From contig OZ038478.1 of the NCBI GenBank assembly GCA_964036315.1, positions 143,480,557-143,544,556 of the forward strand: DNA of 64,000 nucleotides, written 5' to 3'. This DNA comes from Acanthosepion esculentum. Its lineage: Eukaryota; Mollusca; Cephalopoda; Sepiida; Sepiidae. Made by a program: the position numbers and the translations under genes. Positions 33,208 to 43,239 of this stretch are shown piece after piece. The notes beneath the pieces are model-generated. The model was not told the DNA's origin. It searched no databases and was given only the letters and a program-made list of their open reading frames with translations. Each line of letters opens with the position of its first letter. Within the stretch, counting starts at the first letter, position 1.

Positions 33208-33882
33208 AAGATTTATTTGTAAAAATGCAAATTGTGGCACAAGGTCAAAAAAGGGGGAGGGGTAAGGCTGGTCTTAACTAACTATCCTATACCTAGCTAA
33301 TCAGATTCGTGACCCATTCATACATTACAGTTGACGCATTCACCACAAGAATTCGTCCATCACCATTCAATCCTCCGTACACCCTAATACCACATCCTCA
33401 CCAGGGGGGACCTACAAAAACGCGCCCCATACCATAAAAATTTAATGATAATAAAATTACATAAAAATATAACCATGAACAGATGAAAGGGGAGGGAGAT
33501 GAACCCCATAACAAACTAAAAATTCAACAAATTCTTAAACTAAACATAATTGATGTTAGTAGGGCCAGTCCAACCCTCAAAATAGAGAGGCCGCTGTATT
33601 CTGCCCAGAGGACAAAATCAAGAAGCACTCTCGCTAAGGGAGTGAGAAAGAGATAAAATAACTGGGACATGGGGAAGTAAAAGGCTGATCCAAGTGAGAT
33701 GGAAAGGAGGCCAAAACAAACTGGGGAGGTTGTGAATCTCGACTTGGATCATAACTAAAATGATGGCCGGGAAGCAGGCCGGGAACAACACTTACTCCTA
33801 TTAACTAGGTACACTTAAGCTTGTCTAACCTAACCGAGGGGAGGGTTCCACAGGAAACCACCCCGATGTGACTTTGGCTGAC
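33208..33882 (-). other. LINE A 3' UTR
   Basis: About 675 bp, closely matched by 39687-40350 in copy B apart from small indels and substitutions. It ends in the sequence whose plus strand is AAGATTTATTTGTAAAAAT next to the target. Its conservation in both copies, including the exact terminus, fits a 3' end read by the element's own reverse transcriptase. Confidence 0.8.
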
Positions 33883-34503
33883 CTAGAAAAGAAAATCAAG
33901 GCTAACCCCGTTCAAACGAACCAAGCTCGCCTCTTTTACCCACCTTTCGCTGAAGATTGTCGAATGCAATCGTTTTCTATCAGTTCTAATCTTCATCTTG
34001 AGCTGATGCTCAAAGAATCGGATTAGATCCTGATGCGAAAGACTATTGCCTCGCAAGACTTCCTCCATTCGCGTCGTCCATATCACCATTCGAGCCGTGG
34101 CTAGCATCGTTAGAAACACCATTCGTTTCACCCCGGAATACGGGGGCGACACATTGTCACACGCGTATGCGAGATCAATGGACACGAGTTCTTCGGGAGC
34201 GAGACGAGCCGTCAGCTCGCCGACATGGTCCAATAAGGGGCGGACCCGAGGGCAATGGCAGAAGGCGTGCGAAGCAGTTTCCTCTAATCCAAGGCCACAC
34301 CGTTCACAGTCTGGCAAATCCGCCAAGCCCCATATGAAAGCCATGTCGTTGAGAGGCAGCCGATTCCGAGCCAATCGCCAGGTAAGCGAAAACTCAGGGT
34401 TACTGAGATAATCCGCCGCTGGCGCCCAAGACCAGTAAGAGCGATACTGCTCCTCCGAACAATCGAGCGTATCACGTAGAGAATCCTTCACGCGACCCTC
34501 CAC
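33883..34503 (-). pseudogene. LINE A ORF2 C-terminal domain
   Basis: 206 residues in a frame one base back from that of RT. It holds a complete knuckle, CERCGLGLEETASHAFCHC, of the CX2CX9HX4C form that typically closes LINE ORF2 proteins, then helical sequence ending in SLVRLNGVSLDFLF. The frame is open upstream of the GTG at 34503 back to a TGA, and that upstream stretch reads naturally (TARKVFYREL). The true protein was therefore probably fused to RT. The same break occurs in copy B. Confidence 0.75.
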
Positions 34504-36290
34504 TAATTCCCGATAGAAGACCTTCCTAGCCGTGAAAGGTCACTGGACCGCGGAATAGCCCTCAAGGCTGACCGACACTCGCTGAGGAAAAGCGATTCAT
34601 CTCGAGACTTACAATGGCGCTCAGCCTTCGTGATGGGGGGATTGATGGTAAGGCTAGGGAAGGCGTCCCTAACAATCCCCTCCAGAATCGGATATCCTCT
34701 AGTCAATGCGCGGCGTAGGAAAGCCAAGCGAGAGGCACGGATGTGACTCTCCAAGTGTGGCATTCCCAGCCCCCCATGACACGGACGTTTGGTGCAGACT
34801 CGTCTGTCGACCCTGTTCGCGCGTCCCCTCCATAAAATGGAGGATAGCGCTTGCTCGAGCGCCTTCATCTGGGCCTCACAGAGAGGAAGTACTGACAATC
34901 GATAAAGAATCAGGGGGAAAATGTATGTAACACACACTTCCGCCCTGCCCTTTACGGACAATCTCCGTCGATTCCAAGTCTTACCGGCAGAAACGACCTT
35001 TGCTAGTACTTCAGACCAATTTTTCTTCAGCGGGAGGTCGGGTCCAAACCACACTCCAAGAATGCGGACAGGACCGTCCGTCCAACCGAAGCGGCCCGGG
35101 AGATCACGCCCCTTCCAGGCACCTAACCGCAAGCCGGAAGACTTGTCGCGGTTTATCTTGGCCCCTGTCACCTTCTCGTACCGATCAAGCGCCTTCTGCA
35201 CCGCCTCAATGTCGTTAAGGGACGACACGAAAGCAGATACGTCATCGGCGTACGCGGAAACCCTGGCTCGAGACCCTCCAGGAACGGCGATCCCGCGTAG
35301 GGCCGGACTGCACGCCTCGTCCTTCAGCCGGCGCAGGAGAGGCTCCAACGCCAAAGCGTAAAGGAGAGGCGACAGCGGACAACCCTGACGAACCGACCTC
35401 GACAGAACAAAAGCGCCCGACAACTTTCCGTTCACCTGTACCACAGCACTGGGGGAGCGATACAGGAGGCTAATCCAGCGGCAGAAGTCGGGTGCGAATC
35501 CGGCGGCCTGCAGGACAGCAGCAAGGTAGCGATGGTCGACCCTATCAAATGCCTTGGACTGATCCAAATTGATCAGCGCGGCTTCTTCGTCGTCTTTTAC
35601 ACCCTCTAGGATCGTGCGGATCAAATGCAGGTTGCTCTGAATTGTTCGGCCCCTCACAGAACAAGTTTGCTCGGGTCCCAACAAAGACTCGGCAACTGAC
35701 TGCAAACGCTCCTGCAGGATCTTGGCCATAATCTTTAACTCTGTGTTTAGCAGAGTTATGGGCATTTAATCATCTAGTTCCCCCCCAACACCCTTGTCCT
35801 TTTTCCACAGAGTGATCACACCCCTGGAAATGCGATTGGGGATGGACCCCGACCGAAACCAGTTGTTGAACACTGATGTCAAAATCGGAACAAAGATGTG
35901 CGACAGCCTCAAGTACAATTCATAAGGCAAACCATCCAGACTGGGCGACTTGCCTCTGCCGACCTTCTTCAGTGCCTCGTAGACTTCGCCCTCCGTGATC
36001 TCTTCCTCGCAGCTAGCTGTTTCAGTCGGCTCAAGCCGAGGAAAGTCAGCCAAATAGCTGCGAAACTCCTCCTCACGGAGACCAGGCTCCTTGGTAAAGC
36101 GGCTCTCGAAATGCCGCCGAAACGCCTCGCACATGCCGTCAGTCGACCGCAGAGTACGCCCCTCCGGAGTTTTGACTTGACGAAAGTATCGATCACCACC
36201 TCGACGGACTTCTTCCCGACGCAGATCTGCGCCAAGGTTCACGGCTTCGTTAGACATCTTACTTAACTTATGCCTAATTACCTGACCCAT
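34503..36290 (-). pseudogene. LINE A reverse transcriptase, one nonsense codon
   Basis: RT runs in a single frame from 36290 to 34503, interrupted by a TAA at 35766-35768, where copy B encodes Tyr in DDYRPI. Motifs in order are PSLDGLPYELY, RPITLL (split by the stop), INLDQSKAFDRVDH with motif A Asp, RQGCPLSPLL, AYADDV and the ILGVWFG thumb start. Apart from the stop the domain reads cleanly and is nearly identical to copy B. The product would copy the LINE RNA at the nicked target. Confidence 0.88.
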
Positions 36291-36340
36291 GTAGCGATCG
36301 CTATTCGACCGCTGCAGGGCCTCCCTAGCTAGGGCTATCG

Positions 36341-37295
36341 CTAGGGGATCCCCCCAGCCTCCGCCCGGGAAAAATTAGCCTTAAGTGTCTTTACCTTATC
36401 AGCTTTATCTAGAGCGAGCCGCTTGCTGAAATCAGTGGTGAAAGACCTAATTCTATCTTTAAGTTTTTCCCACCACCTATTCCCGATAACCGCACCCACT
36501 AGCTCCCGCTGCACTAATCTAATTAGATGCTCCTGGAAGTCCCGCCGGTCTAGTAAAGACAGATTGAATTTCCAGTAACCAGCCGTTCTAGGCCTATGTT
36601 CTAACGCCACACGGGCACAAACGAGTTTGTGGTCCGTGTAGCCTACCCAGTGGAACGTGGGACAATCTAATAAGTCTATGTCGGCTATACGAACTAACAT
36701 ATTGTCAAGGAAGCTAACTACCTTGTCAGACGGCCAATTAAGCGCCCACGTCCACATTTTCCCACTGGGATGATCGACCCGGTATCTATCGACGAGACCA
36801 TAATCGCCGATCAGATCGACCAGGCTACGATCGCCCCTTATACCGCTAGCGCCCCGCCCCCTGTCTAACTTGGGGTCCAGGATGGCATTCCAGCCCCCCA
36901 TTAGAACTAGGCGCGAAGAATCAAGCAGGAACGGCCCTAACTGCCGAAAAAAGGAACACCGCTCCTCCCGATCTTTGGGCGCATAAACCGTAACGACCCG
37001 AAACGGCAATTTCGGCCACGATTAACCTGCCCTCGGCATCGGTATGCACAAGGTCCACCTTCGCATCAAGAGTACGTTTGACTAACAAAGAAACTTTTTT
37101 GGCCATCCGGTTCCCATATGCTGAATAGACGACAAAGTCATCCTCCAGCACACACGCATCGGAAGTGCAAACAAAGTGGGTCTCTTCGATCGCGGCAACA
37201 TCTACACCGAAGGACAGGAGATCCCGACGCAGGCAGGCAGCCTTACGCCGATCTCTCATGCCCTTCACATTCAAACTGGCTATCTTCATTTCCAT
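36341..37295 (-). pseudogene. LINE A apurinic-type endonuclease, broken
   Basis: Two overlapping frames. 36921-37295 encodes ASLNVKGMRDRRKAACL, then IEETH with the metal-binding Glu. 36341-37009 encodes VVTVYAPKD, a GGWNAILD block, a LDRGRGA segment, WTWALNWPS, and YTDHKLVCARV (the terminal DH pair). A one-base indel near 37000 separates them. The GDxN motif reads GGWN: its Asp is missing, as if one codon was lost. This copy's nuclease is therefore probably inactive on two counts. ORF2 begins 40 bp after ORF1 ends. Confidence 0.8.
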
Positions 37296-37335
37296 TTCTA
37301 GGCCTGCAAATATAAAAAAGAATTAAGCCAAAAAC

Positions 37336-38324
37336 CTACTCACATACGGGGCGGAAATCTGCGCTGGACAGGACTCCGACGGATTGTCCTAGGCTCCCTG
37401 TGCCCAACTCCGTCGTCATTCGACCCTCTAGGACAATCCCGCCGACGTCCTTAGGGTACCTTAGTTTTACTGCCCTATATAAGGAGGGATGGAGCAATAC
37501 AGGGACCCTCCCAGAGCAGAAATACCTTAGCTTTTTTAATGTGGGGTTTTCTAACTCCAACATTCTTATTTTGGGGAACGCTTCCCTGGCCTCAAATAAG
37601 TGAGGCCATACTTCGAGATATTTTCCAGAATCCCTGATGCAAGTAATTACACCAGGGGCATGCGGGAAATTACGGGGATCCTCCACACTTTTCCCGTCAA
37701 TCACTTCTCTTTTTACCAATGCCCCCAGTAAAGTCTTCCTCTGTTTGGACAGGCCCTTTCTGTATTCGTCCTTGTCGACTTTACAAATATCTTCCTGGCC
37801 CGCAAACATTTTTTTCTTCTTTTTCTCCCTTGCACGATGGGGTGGGGAGGAAGTGGATGTGTGTGGAGGAGTAGCCGCTGAGCTTAGGGAAGAAATGGAA
37901 GAGGAAGGTGATGGAGCACGGGTGGGGGAGGAAGGGGAGCTCCAAACTTTGGTAGGGCAATTCTGTCTTATTGGTGAAGCAGAGAAGGAGCGCCGCCTGG
38001 TTTTATCCTTGCTTTGCTCCGCCCTGCTTCGGCCAGGGGGCCTTTGTTCAACTTCGTCGGGATCTTCCTCCCTGCTCCTTTTCAATGATGCAGCACGAGG
38101 AGGGGGCATTTTGTCCACCTCCATTTGTGTTTCCGTATCCGACTGCTGCTGCTGTTGTTCCCGTCGATGCTGCTGTCGTTTCTCCTGTTGCCCTTTGTTG
38201 GTGCTTCGGTTGCCGTTGTTGTTGCTGCTGCTGCTTCTCTCCTTGTTTCGGGACTAGTTTGGGTTGCGGCCCCTTTTGGGATGACTGCCCCTTTTGAGGT
38301 GACTGCCCCTCTTTGTCTTGTCAC
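37336..38324 (-). pseudogene. LINE A ORF1, C-terminal part
   Basis: Two frames (38082-38324 and 37336-38124) continue ORF1 beyond the zinc knuckle. First comes a low-complexity Lys/Gln/Ser/Thr-rich linker. Then comes a basic, Ser/Pro-rich segment (PSPSSSISSLSS, AREKKKKK), and finally a folded-looking domain with VWPHLFEAREAFPKIRML and LLHPSLYRAVKLRYP. I do not recognise this last domain, but its position at the end of ORF1 is clear. The poly-Q-coding CAG/CTG run near 38140-38180 explains slippage between the frames. Confidence 0.6.
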
Positions 38325-39217
38325 CGCTCTTTATAGGGCTGCGCCTCTTTTGGTTGCTGTTTCCCTTTCTGGGATAAATCGCCATCCGGCTTACTTTTTC
38401 TGGAAACCTCCTTCAATTCTCCATCTTCTTTTGCCTTTCCCTCCTTCACTGCTATAACATTTGCAGTTGTTGATGCTGGTCGTGCAGGGGCCTGCGTACC
38501 TTGTTTGGAGGGGCATTCTTTGGCCATATGGCCCCCCACCCCGCATAACCAACAACATGGCTTTCTCCCCTCCACTACCACCAGCATTTTCCTTTTGCGG
38601 CATACCAGAGTATTGGGGATCTCGCGAAAGTTGTACTGATCCAAAGTAATCTGTACCTCCATATCGCCCGTCTCTATGCCGCTTTTACTACTGAGGGCCT
38701 TTACTTCATTCACCTCACCATATTTGGTGAAAAAGGCCCCCATTCTATCTGTGGTAATGTCTACGGGTACCCCATGGATGGTCACTCTTGTCCGACGGGT
38801 ACCCATATACTCAGTTTGGAGTCGTATTGACTTTGTAACCAATACGCTCCCCGCTAGTGTTTTGGCTTGCTCTTCCGATGCAAGAAGGAGATCCCACAAT
38901 GCATTGGATCTCCTAGCCAGAATTTTCCGGTGGATATTTAACCCCTTCAGCGCCTCCTCCATGCATTCCCTGCTAACCCCAATCAATTTATGGGTTTTCA
39001 CGTCTGATGTAAGCATGGATAATGTCCTTGGTTTTATCATATCTTCCACCTCTTTAATAGTGAGAAACTCATTTCCGTTGAACGAGGCCTCAAACCTTTT
39101 GTCCTGGTCAATATAGTATTGACCATCCTTTTTGGTTCTGTACTCGGCCCAGGCCGTTTTGGCTGATGGAACCGAATTAACGGTTGACTCCGTTGGAGTT
39201 GACACCGGAGTTGACAC
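38321..39217 (-). CDS. LINE A ORF1, RNA-binding N-terminal part
   Basis: 298 residues from ATG at 39217. The first 30 residues are Ser/Thr-rich. The middle has an RRM-like RTRVTIHGVPVDITTDRMGA...KYGEVNEVK pattern. A CCHC knuckle, CWLCGVGGHMAKEC, lies near residues 228-241. The C-terminus is basic and Lys/Gln-rich. The arrangement matches ORF1 of Tx1-like elements and related ZCCHC3-like proteins, which coat the element RNA. It is present only in copy A because copy B is truncated. The frame breaks at 38321. Confidence 0.8.
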   Translation of the reverse strand: MSTPVSTPTESTVNSVPSAKTAWAEYRTKKDGQYYIDQDKRFEASFNGNEFLTIKEVEDMIKPRTLSMLTSDVKTHKLIGVSRECMEEALKGLNIHRKILARRSNALWDLLLASEEQAKTLAGSVLVTKSIRLQTEYMGTRRTRVTIHGVPVDITTDRMGAFFTKYGEVNEVKALSSKSGIETGDMEVQITLDQYNFREIPNTLVCRKRKMLVVVEGRKPCCWLCGVGGHMAKECPSKQGTQAPARPASTTANVIAVKEGKAKEDGELKEVSRKSKPDGDLSQKGKQQPKEAQPYKER

Positions 39218-39670
39218 CGGATTAAGAACCGGTGTATTTTCAATGTTTTGTCGACCATGGTTGGGCCCGGCCCCCCACGGTCGACGCAGGAAATAGTTTC
39301 TTTTGCTCCCTTTTTTTCTTCTTTTTTCTTAAAATAACAGGCAAAACAATTTGTTCAAACACAAATAAACTTGAAAAAGAACGGGATAAACCAAGGATAA
39401 TAGATATTTCAACAAAAGAAAAAGGCAACAAAAAAGGGGGGAGGGTAAAAATTACAAACAAAAAGAAACTGAAAAGAAAACAAAGAATATTAAGTACGAA
39501 ATATGCTAAAACCAAAAACTGCAAAACTGAAAACTTTTTGAACATAAAAGGTAACCAAAAAAAAACAGCACTTATCAAATTAAAACTTTCTGCAAAACGC
39601 GGTCTCACTCGTAACAATTATCAAACAACAGCACCTCTCCGAACGTGTCTTGCCGGCAAGGCGAATCCTC
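39218..39670 (-). other. LINE A 5' UTR
   Basis: About 450 bp upstream of ORF1. On the minus strand it starts GGATTCGCCTTGCCGG directly at the 16-bp target copy and includes long T-rich stretches. It should contain the internal promoter of the element, but no specific motif is recognised. Confidence 0.6.
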
Positions 39671-39686
39671 TCTCGTGATTAGCCTC
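39671..39686. repeat. LINE target-site copy 2, between the two LINEs
   Basis: TCTCGTGATTAGCCTC, identical to the copies outside the pair. A dimer made by template switching during one insertion would not leave this LTR-derived sequence between units. Its presence argues for two separate target-primed events at the same site. Confidence 0.95.
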
Positions 39687-40350
39687 AAGATTTATTTGTA
39701 AAAATACAAATTGTGGCACGTGGCCTAGAGAGGGGGAGGGGTAAGGCTGGTCTTGACTAACTATCCTATACCTAGCTAATCAGATTCGTGACCCATTCAT
39801 ACATTACAATTGACGCATTCACCACAAGAATTCGTCAATCACCATTCGATCCTCCGAACACCCTAATACCACATCCACACCAGGGGGGACCTACAAAAAA
39901 GCGCCCCATTTAATGATAATGAAAATACATAAAAATATCGTCGTGAGCGGATGAAAGGGGAGGGAGATGAACCCCATAACAAACTAAAATTTCAACAAAT
40001 TCTTAAACTAAACATAATTGATGTTAGTAGGGCCTGTCCAACTTTCAAAATAGAGAGGCCGCTGTATTCTGCCCAGAGGACAAAATCAAGAGGCACTCTC
40101 GCTAAGGGAGTGGGAAAGAGATAAAATAACTGGGACGTGGGGAAGTAAAAGGCTGATCCAGTTGAGATGAAAAGGAGGCCAAAACAAACTGGGGAGGTTG
40201 GGAATCTCGACTTGGATCATAACTAAAATGAAGGCCGGGAAACAGCCCGGGAACAACACTTACTCATATTAACTAGGTACACTTAAGCATGTCTAACCTA
40301 ACAGAGGGGAGGGTTCCACAGGAAACCACCCCGATGTGACTTTGGTTGAC

Positions 40351-40971
40351 CTAGAAAAGAAAATCAAGGCTAACCCCGTTCAAACGAACCAAGCTCGCCT
40401 CTTTTACCCACCTTTCAGTGTAGACTGTCGAATGCAATCGTTTTCCATCAGTTCTAATCTTCATCTTGAGCTGATGCTCAAAGAATCGGATCAGATCCTG
40501 ATGCGAAAGACTATTGCCTCGCAAGACCTCCTCCATTCGCGTCATCCATATCACCATTCGAGCCGTGGCTAGCAGCGTTAGAAACACCATTCGTTTCACC
40601 CCGGAATACGGGGGCGACACATTGTCACACGCGTATGCGCGATCAATGGACACGAGTTCTTCGGGAGCGAGACGAGCCGTCAGCTCGCCGACATGGTCCC
40701 ATAAGGGGCGGACCCGGGGGCAATGGTAGAAGGCGAGCGCAGCCGTTTCCTCTAACCCAAGGCCACACCGATCACAGTCTGGCAAATCCGCCAAGCCCCA
40801 TATTAAAGCCATGTCGTTGAGAGGCAGCCGATTCCGAGCCAATCGCCAGGTAAGCGAAAACTCAGGGTTACTGAGATAATCCGCCGCTGGCGCCCAAGAC
40901 CAGTAAGAGCGACACTGCTCCTCCGAACACTCGAGCGTATCACGTAGAGAATCCTTCGCGCGACCCTCCAC
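40351..40971 (-). pseudogene. LINE B ORF2 C-terminal domain
   Basis: 206 residues, almost identical to the copy A domain and in the same shifted frame relative to RT, opening with GTG inside a TAGTG overlap. The knuckle reads CDRCGLGLEETAALAFYHC: the His of the CX2CX9HX4C pattern is Leu here and one inner Cys is Tyr. Copy A keeps the His. The knuckle of copy B is therefore probably non-functional. Confidence 0.75.
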
Positions 40972-42758
40972 TAATTCCCGATAGAAGACCTTCCTAGCCG
41001 TGAAAGGTCACTGGACCGCGGAATAGCCCTCAAGGCTGACCGACACTCGCTGAGGAAAAGCGATTCATCTCGAGACTTACAATGGCGCTCAGCCTTCGAG
41101 ATGGGGGGATTGATGGTAAGGCTAGGGAAGGCGTCCCTAACAATCCCCTCCAGAATCGGATATCCTCTAGTCAATGCGCGGCGTAGGAAAGCCAAGCGAG
41201 AGGCACGGATGTGACTCTCCAAGTGTGGCATTCCCAGCCCCCCATGACACGGACGTTGGGTGCAGACTCGTCTGTCGACCCTGTTCGCGCGTCCCCTCCA
41301 TAAAATGGAGGATAGCGCTTGCTCGAGCGCCTTCATCTGGGCCTCACAGAGAGGAAGTACTGACAATCGATAAAGAATCAGGGGGAAAATGTATGTAACA
41401 CACACCTCCGCCCTGCCCTTTACGGACAACCTCCGTCGATTCCAAGTCTTACCGGCAGAAACGACCTTTGCTAGTACTTCAGACCAATTTTTCTTCAGCT
41501 GGAGGTCGGGTCCAAACCATACTCCAAGAATGCGGACAGGACCATCCGTCCAACCGAAGCGGCCTGGAAGATCACGCCCCTTCCAGGCACCTAACCGCAA
41601 GCCGGAAGACTTGTCGCGGTTTATCTTGGCCCCTGTCACCTTCTCGTACCGATCAAGCGCCTTCTGCACCGCCTCAATGTCGTTAAGGGACGACACGAAA
41701 GCAGATACGTCATCGGCGTACGCGGAAACCCTGGCTCGAGACCCTCCAGGAACGGCGATCCCGCGTAGGGCCGGACTGCACGCCTCGTCCTTCAGCCGGC
41801 GCAGGAGAGGCTCCAACGCCAAAGCGTAAAGGAGAGGCGACAGCGGACAACCCTGACGAACCGACCTCGACAGAACAAAAGCGCCCGACAACTTTCCGTT
41901 CACCTGTACCACAGCACTGGGGGAGCGATACAGGAGGCTAATCCAGCGGCAGAAGTCGGGTGCGAATCCGGCGGCCTGCAGGACAGTAGCAAGGTAGCGA
42001 TGGTCGACCCTATCAAATGCCTTGGACTGATCCAAATTGATCAGCGCGGCTTCTTCGTCGTCTTTTACGCCCTCTACGATCGTGCGGATCAAATGCAGGT
42101 TGCTCTGAATTGTTCGGCCCCTCACAGAACAAGTCTGCTCATGTCCCAACAGAGACTCGGCAACTGACTGCAAACGCTCCTGCAGGATCTTGGCCATAAT
42201 CTTTAACTCTGTGTTTAGCAGAGTTATGGGCCTATAATCATCTAGTTTCCCCCCAACACCCTTGCCCTTTTTCAACAGAGTGATCACACCCCTGGAAATG
42301 CGATTGGGGATGGACCCCGACCGAAACCAGTTGTTGAACACTGATGTCAAAATCGGAACAAAGATGTGCGACAGCCTCAAGTACAATTCATAGGGCAAAC
42401 CATCCAGACCGGGCGACTTGCCTCTGCCGACCCTCTTCAGTGCCTCATAGACTTCGCCCTCCGTGATCTCTCCCTCGCAGCTAGCCGCTTCAGTCGGCGC
42501 AAGCCGAGGAAAGTCAGCCAAATAGCTGCGAAACTCCTCCTCACGGAGACCAGGCTCCTTGGTAAAGCGGCTCTCGAAATGCCGCCGAAACGCCTCGCAC
42601 ATGTCGTCAGTCGACCGCAGAGTACGCCCCTCCGGGGTTTTGACTTGACGAACGTAACGATCACCACCTCGACGGATTTCTTCCCGACGCAGATCTGCGC
42701 CCAGGTTCACAGCTTCGTTAGACATCTTACTTAACTTATGCCTAATTACCTGACCCAT
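40971..42758 (-). CDS. LINE B reverse transcriptase, open frame
   Basis: 595 residues without a stop. Motifs: SPGLDGLPYELY (about 115-126), DDYRPITLLN (173-182), NLDQSKAFDRVDH (241-253; motif A Asp 243), RQGCPLSPLLYALALEPLL (301-319), AYADDV (346-351), then thumb and connection regions to a TAG at 40971-40973. It is the best-preserved enzyme of the pair. Upstream coding continuity back into the endonuclease (ALQRSNSDRY before the Met) shows that 42758 is not the natural start. The preceding part lies in a different frame, joined at a six-G run near 42825. Confidence 0.88.
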   Translation of the reverse strand: MGQVIRHKLSKMSNEAVNLGADLRREEIRRGGDRYVRQVKTPEGRTLRSTDDMCEAFRRHFESRFTKEPGLREEEFRSYLADFPRLAPTEAASCEGEITEGEVYEALKRVGRGKSPGLDGLPYELYLRLSHIFVPILTSVFNNWFRSGSIPNRISRGVITLLKKGKGVGGKLDDYRPITLLNTELKIMAKILQERLQSVAESLLGHEQTCSVRGRTIQSNLHLIRTIVEGVKDDEEAALINLDQSKAFDRVDHRYLATVLQAAGFAPDFCRWISLLYRSPSAVVQVNGKLSGAFVLSRSVRQGCPLSPLLYALALEPLLRRLKDEACSPALRGIAVPGGSRARVSAYADDVSAFVSSLNDIEAVQKALDRYEKVTGAKINRDKSSGLRLGAWKGRDLPGRFGWTDGPVRILGVWFGPDLQLKKNWSEVLAKVVSAGKTWNRRRLSVKGRAEVCVTYIFPLILYRLSVLPLCEAQMKALEQALSSILWRGRANRVDRRVCTQRPCHGGLGMPHLESHIRASRLAFLRRALTRGYPILEGIVRDAFPSLTINPPISKAERHCKSRDESLFLSECRSALRAIPRSSDLSRLGRSSIGN

Positions 42759-42834
42759 GTAACGATCGCTATTCGACCGCTGCAGGGCCTCCCTAGCTAG
42801 GGCTATCTCTAGGGGATCCCCCCAGCCTCCGCCC

Positions 42835-43223
42835 GGGAGAAATTAGACTTAAGTGTCTTCACCTTCTCAGCCTTATCTAGAGCGAGCCGTTTGCTGAAAT
42901 CGGTGGTGAAAGACCTAATTCTATCTTTCAGTTTTTCCTACCACCTATTCCCGACGACCGCCCCCGCTAGCTCCCGCTGCACTAATTTAATTAGCTGCTC
43001 CCGGAAGTCCCGCCTGTCCAGTAAGGACAGATTGAACTTCCAGTAACCAGCCATTCTAGGCCTATGTTCTAACGCCACACGGGCACAAACGAGTTTGTGG
43101 TCCGTGTAGCCTACCCAGTGGAACGTGGGACAATCTAACAGGTCTATGTCGGCCCTACGAACTAACATTCTGTCAAGTTAGCTAACCACCTTGTCAGACG
43201 GCCAATTATGCGCCCACGTCCAC
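42835..43223 (-). pseudogene. LINE B endonuclease C-terminal stub
   Basis: The frame 42938-43168 has DIDLLDCPTFHWVGYTDHKL, including the terminal DH pair, and ends at a TAG where copy A has the second Trp of RWWEK. Past the stop the same frame continues to the G-rich junction with RT. The N-terminal catalytic half was never copied because of 5' truncation. Confidence 0.7.
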
Positions 43224-43239
43224 TCTCGTGATTAGCCTC
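43224..43239. repeat. LINE target-site copy 3
   Basis: TCTCGTGATTAGCCTC, directly continuing into the displaced outer LTR segment. Confidence 0.95.

Larger units (their letters stand above)
33208..39670 (-). mobile_element. Tx1-like LINE copy A, near full length
   Basis: 6463 bp on the minus strand: 5' UTR (39218-39670), ORF1 (37336-39217), ORF2 (33883-37295) and 3' UTR (33208-33882). The 3' end is precise and lacks a poly(A) tail (…AAATAAATCTT directly at the target). Features pointing to the Tx1 clade of the L1 superfamily are an ORF1 with a CCHC knuckle, an ORF2 with an endonuclease before RT, the RT block RQGCPLSPLLYALALEPLL, the AYADDV box and a C-terminal Cys/His knuckle. Tx1-clade elements are known for target-specific insertion (Tx1, Keno, Mutsu, Dewa). 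Several frame breaks and a stop make this copy defective. Confidence 0.85.
39687..43223 (-). mobile_element. Tx1-like LINE copy B, 5'-truncated
   Basis: 3537 bp on the minus strand, same orientation and same 3' terminus as copy A, closely similar throughout. It ends at 43223 inside the endonuclease, equivalent to about 36755 in copy A, so ORF1 and half the endonuclease are missing. 5' truncation is the usual outcome of incomplete reverse transcription. Scattered substitutions relative to A (for example Glu/Gly, Trp/stop and His/Leu changes in coding parts) rule out a perfect recent duplication. Confidence 0.88.

Noticed and set aside
34921..36266. Plus-strand frames of 120-150 codons, repeated at 41389-42734
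   Set aside because: Antisense shadows of the two near-identical LINE reverse transcriptases; duplication explains their apparent conservation.
37637..38457. Plus-strand frames up to 206 codons with Leu/Cys-rich, membrane-like text
   Set aside because: They are antisense shadows of LINE ORF1, caused by its Ser/Gln/Lys-rich low-complexity coding sequence.
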